From Saussurea involucrata (Eukaryota > Streptophyta > Magnoliopsida > Asterales > Asteraceae): a DNA stretch of 64,000 bases. The DNA lies in NCBI GenBank assembly GCA_033807775.1, contig CM066326.1, positions 85,970,873-86,034,872 of the forward strand, read 5' to 3'. The notes beneath the pieces are model-generated. The model was not told the origin of the DNA. It did not search any database and saw nothing but the letters and a program-made list of their open reading frames with translations. The translations under genes were made by a program, and so were the position numbers. Shown here piece by piece: positions 22,101 to 32,273 of this stretch (positions within the stretch are counted from its first letter, which is position 1; every line of letters starts with the position of its first letter).

Positions 22101-23276
22101 AGACGCTGAGATTGGGATTGAAGGGATGGCTTGTTCAGGTGTAGCAGAGCGTACCACTGAACGTTCCTTCAGCTCTGCAGAAAGAGCTGAGGAGTCTTTA
22201 GCATGAGATTGCTGGGGTTGCTCCTTTGTTTTCTTGATCCTTTTAGAATCAAGTGGGGTGTGAGAGTGTTTCCTTTTAAGAGGAATAGAAGTAGCAGCTG
22301 GGGTATCAGCGGTGGGTCTGTCCGCTGAAGGAGCTGCAGAAGTAGAAGAAGTATGAGGGTTAAGAAGAGTTAAGAGTGTAGAAAGACGTACCTCATTTAC
22401 GGTTGGTTTAAAGTCGAGTATCTTTGGACCGACCTGAGAAAGTTTCAGGTCACCATCAGTTGGGTAGGTTTCCTTCAGGCCACATTGGAAGATGGCGCTG
22501 ATGAAACGTGGGTAAGGAACCCATGGAGGCCTGTCAGCGACGGTGTCCACTCGTAGAACCAGGTCATCATAGATGATCGATGCCCAGTCTATGTTGAGAC
22601 CTTTCAGCAGTGCATAACCCATTGCTTGCTGAGGTTTAGCGGCTTGGTCGGAGGAGCCACTCTTTGCAGTCATGCAGCTTATCAGATGAGCGAAGATGAA
22701 ATTCATCTCGCTGGGCATTTTCGATTTTTTGATGATCGTTAGCTTCTTCTCGGGCTTCATGTCTCTGCCTATTTCCCATACATAGCCCATTGCATCGAAG
22801 AATGCAATGATGGCTTCCCTGTCTGAGTTTTTCTTGGGGTCAGGGAGGGGAACAAAAGGTTTTTCCTTGGTGGCGATGGGAAGGCTGAGAGCTTTGCGAA
22901 TAATGGCTAGGGTGATCTTTATGGTGCCATATTCGATATCGCAGAGGATGCAATCTATTATTTTGGAGGGGTCTTTGGCTGAAGGTAATTGAGTGTGTCT
23001 CGCTGAGTACCAGAATTGTGAGAGCAAAAGCTGATGTGCATGAGGTGTTATGGTCAGGGCTGTGGAGATGCAGCAATTCTTCAGAAATTTCACAGCATCA
23101 TCTAGATGTGTGACTTGCTTTCGAGGAGGAAACTCGAGAAGCGCAGAGAGGTTGTTCACCTTAGTCCAATCCAGTTTGTCAAGTTCAAACTTGACTTGTG
23201 GAGCCTTGAGGATTTCCACTTCCTCAGAGTCAGCGAAGATGTTCTCAGCGTTAGCAGGAATGTCAGACGAGGCCAT
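19195..23276 (-). CDS. long third ORF behind pol (env position), function unknown
   Basis: The start is the ATG at 23276 (MASSDIP). A 732-codon stretch runs to a TAG at 21078-21080. The same frame then stays open as a Glu/Asp-rich region to 20583, where CAG|gtacac looks like a splice donor. An acceptor (ctag) at 20443 would remove 140 bp and rejoin the same frame, which is open to 19195. Joined, this gives about 1313 codons including the TAG. The first ~250 residues look globular (aromatic-rich). Residues ~500-680 are coiled-coil-like (repeated TTLxSVKTDVxxMxT pattern). The end is Lys/Glu-rich. No signal peptide or membrane segment is evident, so an envelope role is not supported. I do not recognise a known function. 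Confidence 0.6.
20443..20582 (-). other. candidate intron inside the third ORF
   Basis: Minus strand CAG|gtacac ... agctag|tcc, 140 bp, phase 0 on both sides. It contains a TAA that would otherwise end the frame. Inferred from frame continuity and GT-AG ends only. Confidence 0.45.
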
Positions 23277-23280
23277 TTCT

Positions 23281-23683
23281 CTGTATTAACAGTTCAACCA
23301 AAGATGTTAACAAATAAGAATAATCTTATTGTGGAAAGAAATTTCCAATAAGATGTTTCGAATTTTATCCATTTCATTCAGACACAAATGTCTTAATGAA
23401 GATTAGGGTTTTTCATGTTTTTGAAAACGAAAATTTCAAACCCAAAAAAAATCTTGTTTTCCAGTTTTCTTTGAAGATTGAGATTCTGGAAAAACGAATG
23501 TGAAGAACAAGTTTAAGATTTTTGCATTTAAACTTGAAGAACAACCATGAAATGGTTGTGTTCATAAAACCATGAAAGAAAATGATTTTATTTTTAAGTT
23601 CTTTTGTTTTGATCTTGTTAAAAACAAAGAGTAGATCACAAACAAGTTATTTTGTATTAGGTAATAAATAAGAACATATTAAC
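23281..23683 (-). other. candidate leader intron upstream of the third ORF
   Basis: Minus strand CAAG|gttaat at 23684/23683 and aatacag|AGAAATGG at 23281/23280, placing an intron of about 403 bp immediately before the ATG. The sequence between is AT-rich, as plant introns are. Confidence 0.4.
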
Positions 23684-23805
23684 CTTGATGTTTGATGAAG
23701 AAGATGATGAACAGTTCTTGAAGTTTGAAAGCACAAATGCAACAGTGAATTCTTTCTTGCGGAGGAAGATTGATCGCGTAAAAGAAAAATATAAACAAAG
23801 AGTTT

Positions 23806-23964
23806 GTTTATATAGAGATTTTAGAAAGAGAAAATCTTGAGCGGGAAAAGATTTTCATCATGACACGGACACGTGTTTGCATTTGATTGGAATTATGAAC
23901 GAGACGTGCAAACGTGTGTCAGGAATAGAAAACGTGTCGGGGTTTATCCGTTGCCATGACGTCA
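23806..23964 (-). promoter_or_regulatory. candidate internal promoter for the third ORF (TATA plus ACGT cluster)
   Basis: Read on the minus strand, a TATA box CTATATAAAC lies at 23815-23806. Upstream of it (23870-23964) are several ACGTG motifs and a perfect TGACGTCA at 23957-23964. ACGT cores of this kind are bZIP sites in plants. The block sits in the non-coding spacer between pol and the third ORF, about 530 bp before the ATG. Confidence 0.5.
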
Positions 23965-24267
23965 CAACTGTCCTTTCATATTCTTGGTTGTCTCTGAGGT
24001 TTAGAAAAACTCAGAGATACTTTTGAAAACATGAAGTACTGAATGAAAATATTCAGTAAAGGTTTTAAGAAATTTCAAAAATATCGCTGTTAAGGAAGAG
24101 ATATTCAGCGATGCATTTTGTTTTGAAATCTTGCATTTTCATGCGATTGTCAGAGAGAGAACATACCTTGATATCAGTGAATCAAGTTTATTCAGAGAGA
24201 AGATGATAGAATGGGTTATACAAGTTGATTTTATCCTTTCGCTGATTAATGTGAACCGCTGAAGATT

Positions 24268-27200
24268 TTATCCTTCAAAGTTCAGCATTCCAAGCTCGCT
24301 GATGAGAAAGTTGAATCTTGTCTCATCAAGAGGTTTGGTAAATAAGTCAGCTAACTGATAATCAGTTGGGATAAAATGAAGTTCTATATCACCATTCATC
24401 ACATGATCTCTGATAAAATGATATCTGATTTCTATATGTTTGGTCTTTGAATGTAGTACTGGATTGTTTGCTATAGCGATGGCACTTGTGCTGTCGCAAT
24501 AGATTGGAATTTTAGAGAGCTGAAGATCATAGTCTAGTAGCTGATTTCTCATCCACAAGACCTGAGAGCAGCAACTTCCAGCGGCTACATATTCAGCTTC
24601 AGCTGTGGAAGTGGACACTGAATTTTGCTTTTTACTTGTCCAACTTACCAGCTTTCCACCCAGGAGCTGACATCCTCCTGTGGTGCTTTTCCTATCCATT
24701 TTGCAACCTGCAAAATCACTATCTGAATATGCAGTTAGATCGAATCCTGAGTCTTTGGGATACCAAAGACCTAGATTCGATGTACCCTTAAGATATCGAA
24801 AGATTCGCTTTACAGCTTTCATATGAGATATCTTAGGTTCAGCTTGATATCGTGCACACAAGCATGTTGCAAACATAATATCGGGTCGGCTAGCTGTAAG
24901 ATACAATAGTGAGCCGATCATCCCACGGTACAGCGTGACATTGACAGGAACACCCTTTGTGTCCTTATCAAGTGTCAGCGGTGGTGCCATAGGGGTTTTC
25001 ATAGCTGAACTTTCAGTTAAGTCGAATTTCTTCAACATATCTTTAACATACTTTCCCTGATTAATGAAAGTTCCTTTCTCAGTTTGCTTAATCTGAAGAC
25101 CAAGGAAATATGTTAGTTCACCCATCATGCTCATTTTATACTCATCTTTCATTCTATCAGCGAAACGAGTACAAAGCTCAGGGTTAGTAGAACCAAATAT
25201 AATGTCATCAACATATATTTGAACTAGAATGATATGACCTTTCACTTTTCTAAAAAATAGCGTTTTGTCAATCTTACCTCGCTCGAATTTTTCAATATGG
25301 AGATAAGTGGAAAGAGTGTCATACCATGCACGTGGAGCTTGCTTCAAGCCATAAAGTGCCTTATCCAGTTTATAAACATAATCTGGACGCTTAGGATCTG
25401 AGAATCCTGGAGGTTGTTCTACATACACTTCTTCATTCAGCTTTCCATTTAGAAACGCTGACTTGACATCCATCTGATGTACTTTGAAGTTTTTGTGTAC
25501 AGCATATGCTAAGAATAGACGAATAGATTCAAGTCTTGCTACTGGAGCAAAAGTTTCGTCGTAATCTATACCTTCCTCTTGTCTGTATCCCTGAGCAACA
25601 AGTCGAGCTTTGTTGCGGGTTACAGTACCATGTTCGTCCAACTTGTTTCGATAGACCCATTTAGTTCCTATTACTGTTTTATCAGTTGGTCTCCGAACAA
25701 GTTTCCAAACTTTGTTTCTTTCAAATTCAGTCAGCTCTTCTTGCATGGCGCTGACCCAGTTTGGATCTTTGAGGGCATCATCTACTTTCTTTGGTTCAGT
25801 TAGTGAAATAAAATTTACAAATAAACAAATATTACATGCACTTCGTCGAGTCTGAATCTCAGCGTTTGGATCACCAAGAATTTGATCAATTGGGTGATTT
25901 ATAGTCCATCGCTGAGCCGAAGCGTGAGACGCTGACTCAACTTGAACTTGAGGAGCTGAAGATGAAGCTTCAGCGACGTCGGGAGTATCAGCCAAGAGAG
26001 GAATTGATGCAGTTGTCATTATATTCACTGATTGCTGAGAAATAGATGGAATGTCTGAAACATTTGGATCAACTGCAGGTATAGTGTTTATAGGAACAGC
26101 TGAGACCCATGAAGTTTCAGCTTCACTATTTTGCATGTTTGGAATGATAGTGGGACTATCATCTTCTACTGGATGAGCATGAGGAGTGGGAAAATCTTCT
26201 GAATCACCAAGATGAGAAAACATCCATTGATTCAGTTCTTCTGTATCAGCGTTCGGTTTAGAGTTCGCTGAACGGGATTCGTCAAACGTGACGTGAATAG
26301 TTTCTTCTACAGTTTGTCTTCTTCGATTGAAGACTCTGAAGGCTTTGGATACTGAGGAGTATCCAAGAAAGATTCCATCATCAGCCTTAGGATCGAACTT
26401 TCCAAGAGCATCTCTATTGTTCAGTATGAAACACTGACATCCAAAGATGTGAAGAAAGCTGATTGAGGGCTTTCTCCCATGAAAAAGTTCATAGGCTGTT
26501 TTATTTAATCTTTTGACTATCAGCGACCTGTTTTGCGTAAAACAAGCAGTGTTGACAGCTTCTGCCCAAAACTGAGTAGGCAGGTGAGAATCGCTGAGCA
26601 GGTGAGAATCGCTGAGCATTGAACGTGCAACTTCAATAATTGTTCTATTTCTTCTTTCAGCGACTCCATTTTGTTGTGGTGTTCTCACTGAAGAAAAGTT
26701 GTGAGAAATACCCTTACTCTCAAAGAAGGAATCAAGAGAACTGTTTTTGAATTCAGTTCCATGATCACTCCTTATTGAGCGAACGGTCAGATTGTTCAGG
26801 GTTTCCATCTTCCGAACAAAGGTGATGAGTTCTTCAGGGGTGTCACTCTTAGAACGGAGAAACATTACCCAAGTGAAGCGAGAGAATTCATCAACTATGA
26901 CCAGCGTATATTTCTTTCCAGCGATGGATTGTTTGTTAATAGGGCCAAACAAATCCATATGGAGTAGTTGTAGAGGAGATGACACTGAAGAAACTTGCTT
27001 TGACTTAAAGCTTGCTTTGGTCTGCTTCCCTTTTTCACACGCTGAACATAACGACTCTTTGGCGTATGAATGTTGAGGTAGACCAGTGACTAACTCTTTT
27101 GAAGAAAGAGTATTCAGTGTCTTGAAATTTAAATGAGAGAGCCTCTTATGCCATAGCCAGTTGACATCAGATGAGGCTTTTGAGAAGAAACAGGAGTTCT

Positions 27201-27576
27201 CAGTGGTTGTTGAGTCCATGTTTATTACATAAACATTTTCCAAACGATAACCGCTGAGAGCTATCTTCTCCTTTTTGTCAGTGACAAAGCATGATTCCTT
27301 AGTAAAGATTACTTTGTTATCCATGTCGCAAAGCTGACTGATGCTTAGAAGATTATGCTTCAGCCCTTCAACATATGCGACTCTTCTGAAGGAGGTTGTA
27401 CCATTTGAAAGTACACCATACCCTCGGGTATGTCCTTTTCCATTTCCACCGAAAGTCACAGAGGGACCTTTCTCTTCCTTGTATTCAGCGAGCAGGCTTT
27501 TCTTACCAGTCATGTGTCTAGAGCATCCGCTATCGAGATACCAGATACCCTTCTTAACCTGCAATACAAAGGAAGA
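24268..27576 (-). CDS. copia pol: protease, integrase, reverse transcriptase, RNase H
   Basis: The frame opens right after the gag stop, in the same frame, and ends at 24268. Domains in order, counting residues from 27564: aspartic protease with DSG near 11-13; a GAG-pre-integrase zinc region (HKRLSHLN...CSACEKGK); integrase core with Asp near 201, RSDHGTEF, and Glu in NGVAERRN near 303; RT with the YVDD box near 782; RNase H with SDSDFAGCKMDRKSTTGG near 955 and STAEAEYVA. The order PR-IN-RT-RH defines Ty1/copia. All catalytic motifs look intact. An 18-bp direct duplication in integrase (26581-26616) adds six residues. No start codon is evident near the 5' end, so expression would need passage of the gag TAA. 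Confidence 0.93.
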   Translation of the reverse strand, partial: SSFVLQVKKGIWYLDSGCSRHMTGKKSLLAEYKEEKGPSVTFGGNGKGHTRGYGVLSNGTTSFRRVAYVEGLKHNLLSISQLCDMDNKVIFTKESCFVTDKKEKIALSGYRLENVYVINMDSTTTENSCFFSKASSDVNWLWHKRLSHLNFKTLNTLSSKELVTGLPQHSYAKESLCSACEKGKQTKASFKSKQVSSVSSPLQLLHMDLFGPINKQSIAGKKYTLVIVDEFSRFTWVMFLRSKSDTPEELITFVRKMETLNNLTVRSIRSDHGTEFKNSSLDSFFESKGISHNFSSVRTPQQNGVAERRNRTIIEVARSMLSDSHLLSDSHLPTQFWAEAVNTACFTQNRSLIVKRLNKTAYELFHGRKPSISFLHIFGCQCFILNNRDALGKFDPKADDGIFLGYSSVSKAFRVFNRRRQTVEETIHVTFDESRSANSKPNADTEELNQWMFSHLGDSEDFPTPHAHPVEDDSPTIIPNMQNSEAETSWVSAVPINTIPAVDPNVSDIPSISQQSVNIMTTASIPLLADTPDVAEASSSAPQVQVESASHASAQRWTINHPIDQILGDPNAEIQTRRSACNICLFVNFISLTEPKKVDDALKDPNWVSAMQEELTEFERNKVWKLVRRPTDKTVIGTKWVYRNKLDEHGTVTRNKARLVAQGYRQEEGIDYDETFAPVARLESIRLFLAYAVHKNFKVHQMDVKSAFLNGKLNEEVYVEQPPGFSDPKRPDYVYKLDKALYGLKQAPRAWYDTLSTYLHIEKFERGKIDKTLFFRKVKGHIILVQIYVDDIIFGSTNPELCTRFADRMKDEYKMSMMGELTYFLGLQIKQTEKGTFINQGKYVKDMLKKFDLTESSAMKTPMAPPLTLDKDTKGVPVNVTLYRGMIGSLLYLTASRPDIMFATCLCARYQAEPKISHMKAVKRIFRYLKGTSNLGLWYPKDSGFDLTAYSDSDFAGCKMDRKSTTGGCQLLGGKLVSWTSKKQNSVSTSTAEAEYVAAGSCCSQVLWMRNQLLDYDLQLSKIPIYCDSTSAIAIANNPVLHSKTKHIEIRYHFIRDHVMNGDIELHFIPTDYQLADLFTKPLDETRFNFLISELGMLNFEG

Positions 27577-29991
27577 TTAGTTTTTCTTGGGTACCCACTT
27601 AACCATGTATACACGTTTGTCAGTGGAAGTAGTTGGAATGGAAGGTTCAGCAGTCTTCGCAGCATTTGAAGATTCAGCTTTGTCTTTCTTCACTTTGGTT
27701 AATTTCTTAACCTCAGTGGTAGAATTCACCTTGACCTGATTTGCACCAGGGTTGGTCTTCTTTGCCTTGGGGGCAATCTTCACCTTAGCTGTCTTTTCAG
27801 CTTTGGTGGCTGTGGGGCACTTACTAGCAATATGATCAGTGAGTCCACAGTGATAGCATTTCCTATAGCTAAAAGTAGTTATAGGACCATTTGTATGCTG
27901 AGCTTTTAATTTAGAATTAGAAGTACCAGCACCAAGTAAGCTATTTGCTTTAGAAATGGGACGAACATTTAGTTCTTCAGATTTCTTAACAAGGACATCC
28001 ACTCTGAGTCTAGGAGTAGATCGCTGAATAGATTCAGAGATCAGCTTCCTTGATCCAGAGGGATGGGTCACTAAAACTTTAGAAGCATTCAGCTTAGGTA
28101 CTAAAGTACCCTTCTGAGGATTTTGATAAATAACAATTCCTTTACCTTTGTCTTTAAAGACAGAGGTAGGTTTTGAATAAACCATTTTCTCCTTGCCTTT
28201 TGAGGAGGTAGGAGTTTCCTCAGGGATTGGTGTAATGGACGAGGAGCACTGAGAAGATGAAGTATCAGCGACTGAGGATACGAACGTTCCAAATTTAAGC
28301 ATTGAACGCTCAGTGGTTGGATTTGAAGTTTCATATTTGTAACCCAAACCACGTTTATCACTCAGTGGAATTTGAGACTTTATTATCTCAGTGATCTTTG
28401 TTGAAGAATTACACCATCCTTCAACAGTAGCTTTTTCAGCCTTTAATGCAGCGATAGCTTCTGCTCGTTCGATTTTGACTAGCTGATTTAAATATACTTG
28501 ATCTTTAAAATCTTCTTCAATTTTAGAAAGCTTTTCTATTTGAAGGTGGCAGTTTTTAAGCTTTTCAGCGAGATCAAGGTTTTGGTTTTCAACCACAGTT
28601 TTGCCGTTCATGGCTTCGTATAAACTTCTAGTCAAGAGATCGATCTTACGGAGACTATCAGCTTCATCAATATTTGCAATATTGGTAAAGAAAGAAGGTG
28701 ATACCTGAATAGCAGATGTTGAAGTGGAGGGAATGTCTGAACTTTCTTCCTCTTCTTCAATCTTGGCCATGAGACATTGATTTGCTTCATCATCTTCAGA
28801 GTCAGATGATGATGCTTCTTCATCAGAAGCAGCCCAATCATAGTCAGCCATCAGGCCTTTGCCTTTCTTCTTAAAGCTTTTCAGCTTCGCATATTTTTCT
28901 TTCAGCTTTGAGTATTTGTCATCTTTATTCCTTGGAACAAAGGATTTCTTTGTAAAAGCTGAGGGTCTAGAAACTTTCTTAGACCTGCACTCGTTAGCAA
29001 AATGTCCTATTTTTTCGCAGTTAAAACAAGTAGCAGTAGCCTTATCAACAAAAACTGATGATTTAAGCTTGTCAGTTATGGAAAGAGGTTTGTTCTTTCT
29101 AAACATTTTCTTCTTGGCAAATCTCCTGAACTTCTTAGTTAGGAGAGCCAAAGATTCATCATCTGAAAAATCAGAATCTGATGAACTTTCAGAGTTACTT
29201 TCTAACTCAATGATAGTGACCGAGGGTCGCTGAGTAGAAGGTTCCTCTGAGATTAAAGCAACAGGGGTGCTTTTGGAATTTTTTACAAGATTCTTCTTAA
29301 GATGGCTTGATTGCTCATGATTCATCAACGTGCCATATAAGGTAGCAAGGGTCATTGATTTTAGATCCTTTGACAGCTTGAGACACATAGAATAATTGTC
29401 CCAGATTTCAGGTAAACATTCTATAAACTTTGTCAGCACCTCAAAGTTAGAATATTCCTTACCAACAGTTTTCAGATCTATAATTAAACAATTAAAACGT
29501 TGGTGAACTTCAGGGAGAGTTTCATTCTTACCAGAAATGAAGCTTTCGTATTGTCTTACCAGGTTGATCTTTCTTGAGTCCTGGACTTCAGACGTTCCTT
29601 CATACTGAACACATATTGTGTCCCACATGGCTTTTGATGTTTTCAGATTCATGACGGAATGGTAGACTTCGTCAGGAAGGGCCATGGATAGTATGGATCT
29701 GGCTTTTGTATCTATAGCCACTTTCTTCTTATCTTCGTCGGTCCACATGTGTATTTCCTTAGGAATCAGCCTTTCTGGAATAGCAGGTCTATTTCCAGTG
29801 GCTGGAACTGAAGGATCAATTGTTACAGGGATGTATGGGCCGTTTTCAAGATAGTAAGGCATAGTAGGGTCTACACCTTCTAAGAAGAGTGTCATCCTAT
29901 TTTTCCATAAGTTGAAGTTGTCTCTGGAAAATCTAGAGGGTTTTGCAAGAGAACCATTGTCTATATAATTTGTGTTTGTGTTGGTGGCCAT
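27577..29991 (-). CDS. copia gag (804 aa)
   Basis: ATG at 29991 (MATNTNTNYID). A UBN2/DUF4219-type capsid region covers about residues 1-260 (FSRDNFNLWKNRMTLFL early on). The first CCHC knuckle CFNCEKIGHFANEC is near 321-334, followed by an acidic and coiled-coil region. A second CCHC, CYHCGLTDHIASKC, is near 711-724. The protein ends VKWVPKKN. The stop TAA (27577-27579) is in frame with pol. Gag packages the element RNA and forms the virus-like particle core. Confidence 0.92.
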   Translation of the reverse strand: MATNTNTNYIDNGSLAKPSRFSRDNFNLWKNRMTLFLEGVDPTMPYYLENGPYIPVTIDPSVPATGNRPAIPERLIPKEIHMWTDEDKKKVAIDTKARSILSMALPDEVYHSVMNLKTSKAMWDTICVQYEGTSEVQDSRKINLVRQYESFISGKNETLPEVHQRFNCLIIDLKTVGKEYSNFEVLTKFIECLPEIWDNYSMCLKLSKDLKSMTLATLYGTLMNHEQSSHLKKNLVKNSKSTPVALISEEPSTQRPSVTIIELESNSESSSDSDFSDDESLALLTKKFRRFAKKKMFRKNKPLSITDKLKSSVFVDKATATCFNCEKIGHFANECRSKKVSRPSAFTKKSFVPRNKDDKYSKLKEKYAKLKSFKKKGKGLMADYDWAASDEEASSSDSEDDEANQCLMAKIEEEEESSDIPSTSTSAIQVSPSFFTNIANIDEADSLRKIDLLTRSLYEAMNGKTVVENQNLDLAEKLKNCHLQIEKLSKIEEDFKDQVYLNQLVKIERAEAIAALKAEKATVEGWCNSSTKITEIIKSQIPLSDKRGLGYKYETSNPTTERSMLKFGTFVSSVADTSSSQCSSSITPIPEETPTSSKGKEKMVYSKPTSVFKDKGKGIVIYQNPQKGTLVPKLNASKVLVTHPSGSRKLISESIQRSTPRLRVDVLVKKSEELNVRPISKANSLLGAGTSNSKLKAQHTNGPITTFSYRKCYHCGLTDHIASKCPTATKAEKTAKVKIAPKAKKTNPGANQVKVNSTTEVKKLTKVKKDKAESSNAAKTAEPSIPTTSTDKRVYMVKWVPKKN

Positions 29992-30057
29992 TTTCAGATA
30001 ATAGCAAGGAAGAGAAATATCTTAGATTAGATCTTGTTTATGAGATTAAACAAATCC

Positions 30058-30069
30058 GCTCTGATACCA
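30058..30069 (-). other. primer-binding site of the copia element
   Basis: Minus strand tggtatcagagc, the iMet-tRNA complement used by most plant copia elements, two bases from the 5' LTR. Confidence 0.92.
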
Positions 30070-30071
30070 CT

Positions 30072-31046
30072 TGTTGGTCCCGAAGGCCTATACAAGTTTG
30101 TAGAAGGGGGGGGGGGGGGGGTTGAATACAAACACACAGATTTTACTTTTCTAAATTGTTTATTGATAAATCATTAACAATTTACAGCTTGTTGCGGAAA
30201 CAAGATTAAGGATAAACCTAAATCTAAACAAGCTGGAACACTAAGGTTTCTTGCACTAAGAGAGATAAGGAAATTACTAATAATAACCTATCTTGAGATA
30301 AGAGATTTGAACTTGTCCAGAGTTAGCAAGTTACTTCAAATGAAGTGAGTTCATCTCTTTATATACTGCATGCATTTAATGCAAGTCAGTATATACTTTA
30401 CACGTGTCATCAGCTGGTTGGTTGCATGTCATTGACCTTGGTTGACAACCTTAGTAGCCGCATGGATGAACAGTGTAGTATCAGAGTGGTTGTACGATTT
30501 CAGATATTCGGAGGTTCTTTTCTGACATTTCGTACGGAGTCGTGCAAGGGGGGGTTAAGACAAAAGTACTTTGTACGGAGGACTTCATGATCAGCTTCTT
30601 TCGTTGATTTAGCGATCTATCATTTCATATCAGCGAATGATAGAGTTCAACGATAGCTGAAGTCTTGTACTTGATACTTCACGTTGAGTGGACAAATCTG
30701 AGTCTTCGTTGATCTGCATCAGTTCATTAGGAGACTTGTCGCTGGTTCTTGAACTTGATCTTCGACTTCAGCGTAGAACCTTTGTTGACGTGAAACTTGT
30801 CTTCAGGAATCATAAGTAAACAACTAACTTATCAGCGCTCATCATAATGACTGAACAGACTCAGAGCATTTATGGTGAACAGTTTCGCTGAATGTTTAAC
30901 TTAAAGGGCGAGAGTTCCTATCAGCGGTACTGGAAGATCTTAGTACTTATCAGCGATAGTGAAACTCTGATACATATTGTTTACTTACAATTTTCACTAA
31001 GTATAAGAGAGGGTCATTATCAAATCACTGAGGGTTTGGATCAACA
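30072..31046 (-). repeat. copia element 5' LTR
   Basis: 975 bp and nearly identical to 17955-18921. The poly-G tract is longer here (about 30107-30121). It ends ggatcaaca at 31046. Confidence 0.93.
30357..30365 (-). promoter_or_regulatory. TATA box in copia 5' LTR
   Basis: Minus strand TATATAAAG, matching 18236-18244. Transcription would run leftward through gag and pol. Confidence 0.55.
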
Positions 31047-32273
31047 ACAACAAGTTGGTTTTCAAATCAGGATGTTGGTAACAAGATTTTTAGTAACTGA
31101 AAGCAAAGTACTGAAAGATAATAACAAGAAATTAAAGATAGTATGGGTGCAAGATCAGGTTGGATTCGGGCTAACAAAGCGCTCAGGGCATTGCTATAGC
31201 AAACACAAGAGTGCTGCAGCAAAGACTCCTGCAATACTACTAGATTGAATGGCCTTCCAAGGGAAGTTCATATTAGACTTTTTACGTAGGGTGGGCACTT
31301 GGTAAGTGCAGCAAGAACCTACTAGTCGGATCTTACCTTTCTTTCCATATAGTTTCTCAACCCAAGGGATTGAAGCAACTCTTTATAGTATCTATAACAC
31401 AACCAACATCAACACTTGCGTTGTCTCCATTTTGAGTCCAACTCATCCAAATAGAATAACACTTGTCAATTTGTCAAAGACTACTGGATGAAGTATTCAT
31501 GTTGTTTATGAATAGTAAAGCAGAATATCAATGCAAACAAATGTCCAGAGACACTTGGCTTAATCTGCCAACCTTTACTTACACCCACACTATGGTGTTT
31601 AGCCTACCATACTGGAATGTAAATGCTTAAAAGTAAATGACATGTATGTAAATGACTTAATGTAAGTGCAGGAAGTAAAAAAAAGTTGTAAGGGTTGCTA
31701 TAACAACATACATAAACGAAATGACTTGTAACTAAAAGATTGCAATTGAAATGTAAAGTACTTGGTAACAAAGCTTAGGACAAACTTTGTTCCAGTAGAA
31801 GCTGAATACAAATGAAAGACAATCTAAACTATTTATACTAGAAACAAGGAATCAAAATATGCTTAAGAAGTACAAAAGTGGCTAACCCAATGGGTAATAA
31901 CAAAGCATCTAAGTACAATACATGTAAAGTAAAAGGCTATCTTAGGAAGCATCTTCAGGGGTATCTTCAGGGTTGACTTCTGCCCAAGAGTGTACCAAAA
32001 GATGCCTGAGGTCTTTTCTAAAAAAAATTCGTCCAAATTGATTAAGCCATGCCTGCCAATATCACTGTTGTTGCATCCCCTACTGTAGCAACATAGAAAT
32101 TAGCAAAAATTCACCAAAAAGATAGGATTATTCCATAAACTACATCCTAGCTCCATTCTAAATAAAAGGTGTAAAACAAGACTAAAAGACTCGATATCTA
32201 ATTGGGAAATATGTAAAATAAGGTAATAAAGTCCTAAATGGGTATAAAAGTGTATATAAATACACACTTATCA
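31047..32273 (-). repeat. Athila-like 5' LTR, outer part
   Basis: Continues the LTR cut at 17954. On the minus strand the LTR starts TGATAAGTGTG at 32273, and the total LTR length is about 1.37 kb. A TATA-like element lies close to that start. The 5 bp beyond (tcgat, 32274-32278) should be the Athila target duplication; its partner is outside the window. Confidence 0.75.

Larger units (their letters stand above)
17955..31046 (-). mobile_element. complete SIRE/Maximus-like Ty1/copia retrotransposon (13.1 kb)
   Basis: Two ~970-bp LTRs start tgttgg and end caaca on the plus strand. The 5' LTR is at the right (30072-31046), followed by an iMet-type PBS, gag, pol, a 980-bp spacer, a long third ORF and the polypurine tract beside the 3' LTR. 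Flanking 5-mers are acaat (17950-17954) and acaac (31047-31051), a duplication with one mismatch. The LTRs differ by a few substitutions, a short indel and a poly-G length difference, so the insertion is fairly recent. A large element, two zinc knuckles in gag and an extra ORF behind pol are typical of the SIRE/Maximus branch. Confidence 0.92.

Noticed and set aside
31047..32273. Small frames in the Athila LTR (for example at 31306)
   Set aside because: They lie within LTR sequence with no homologue recognised and short length.
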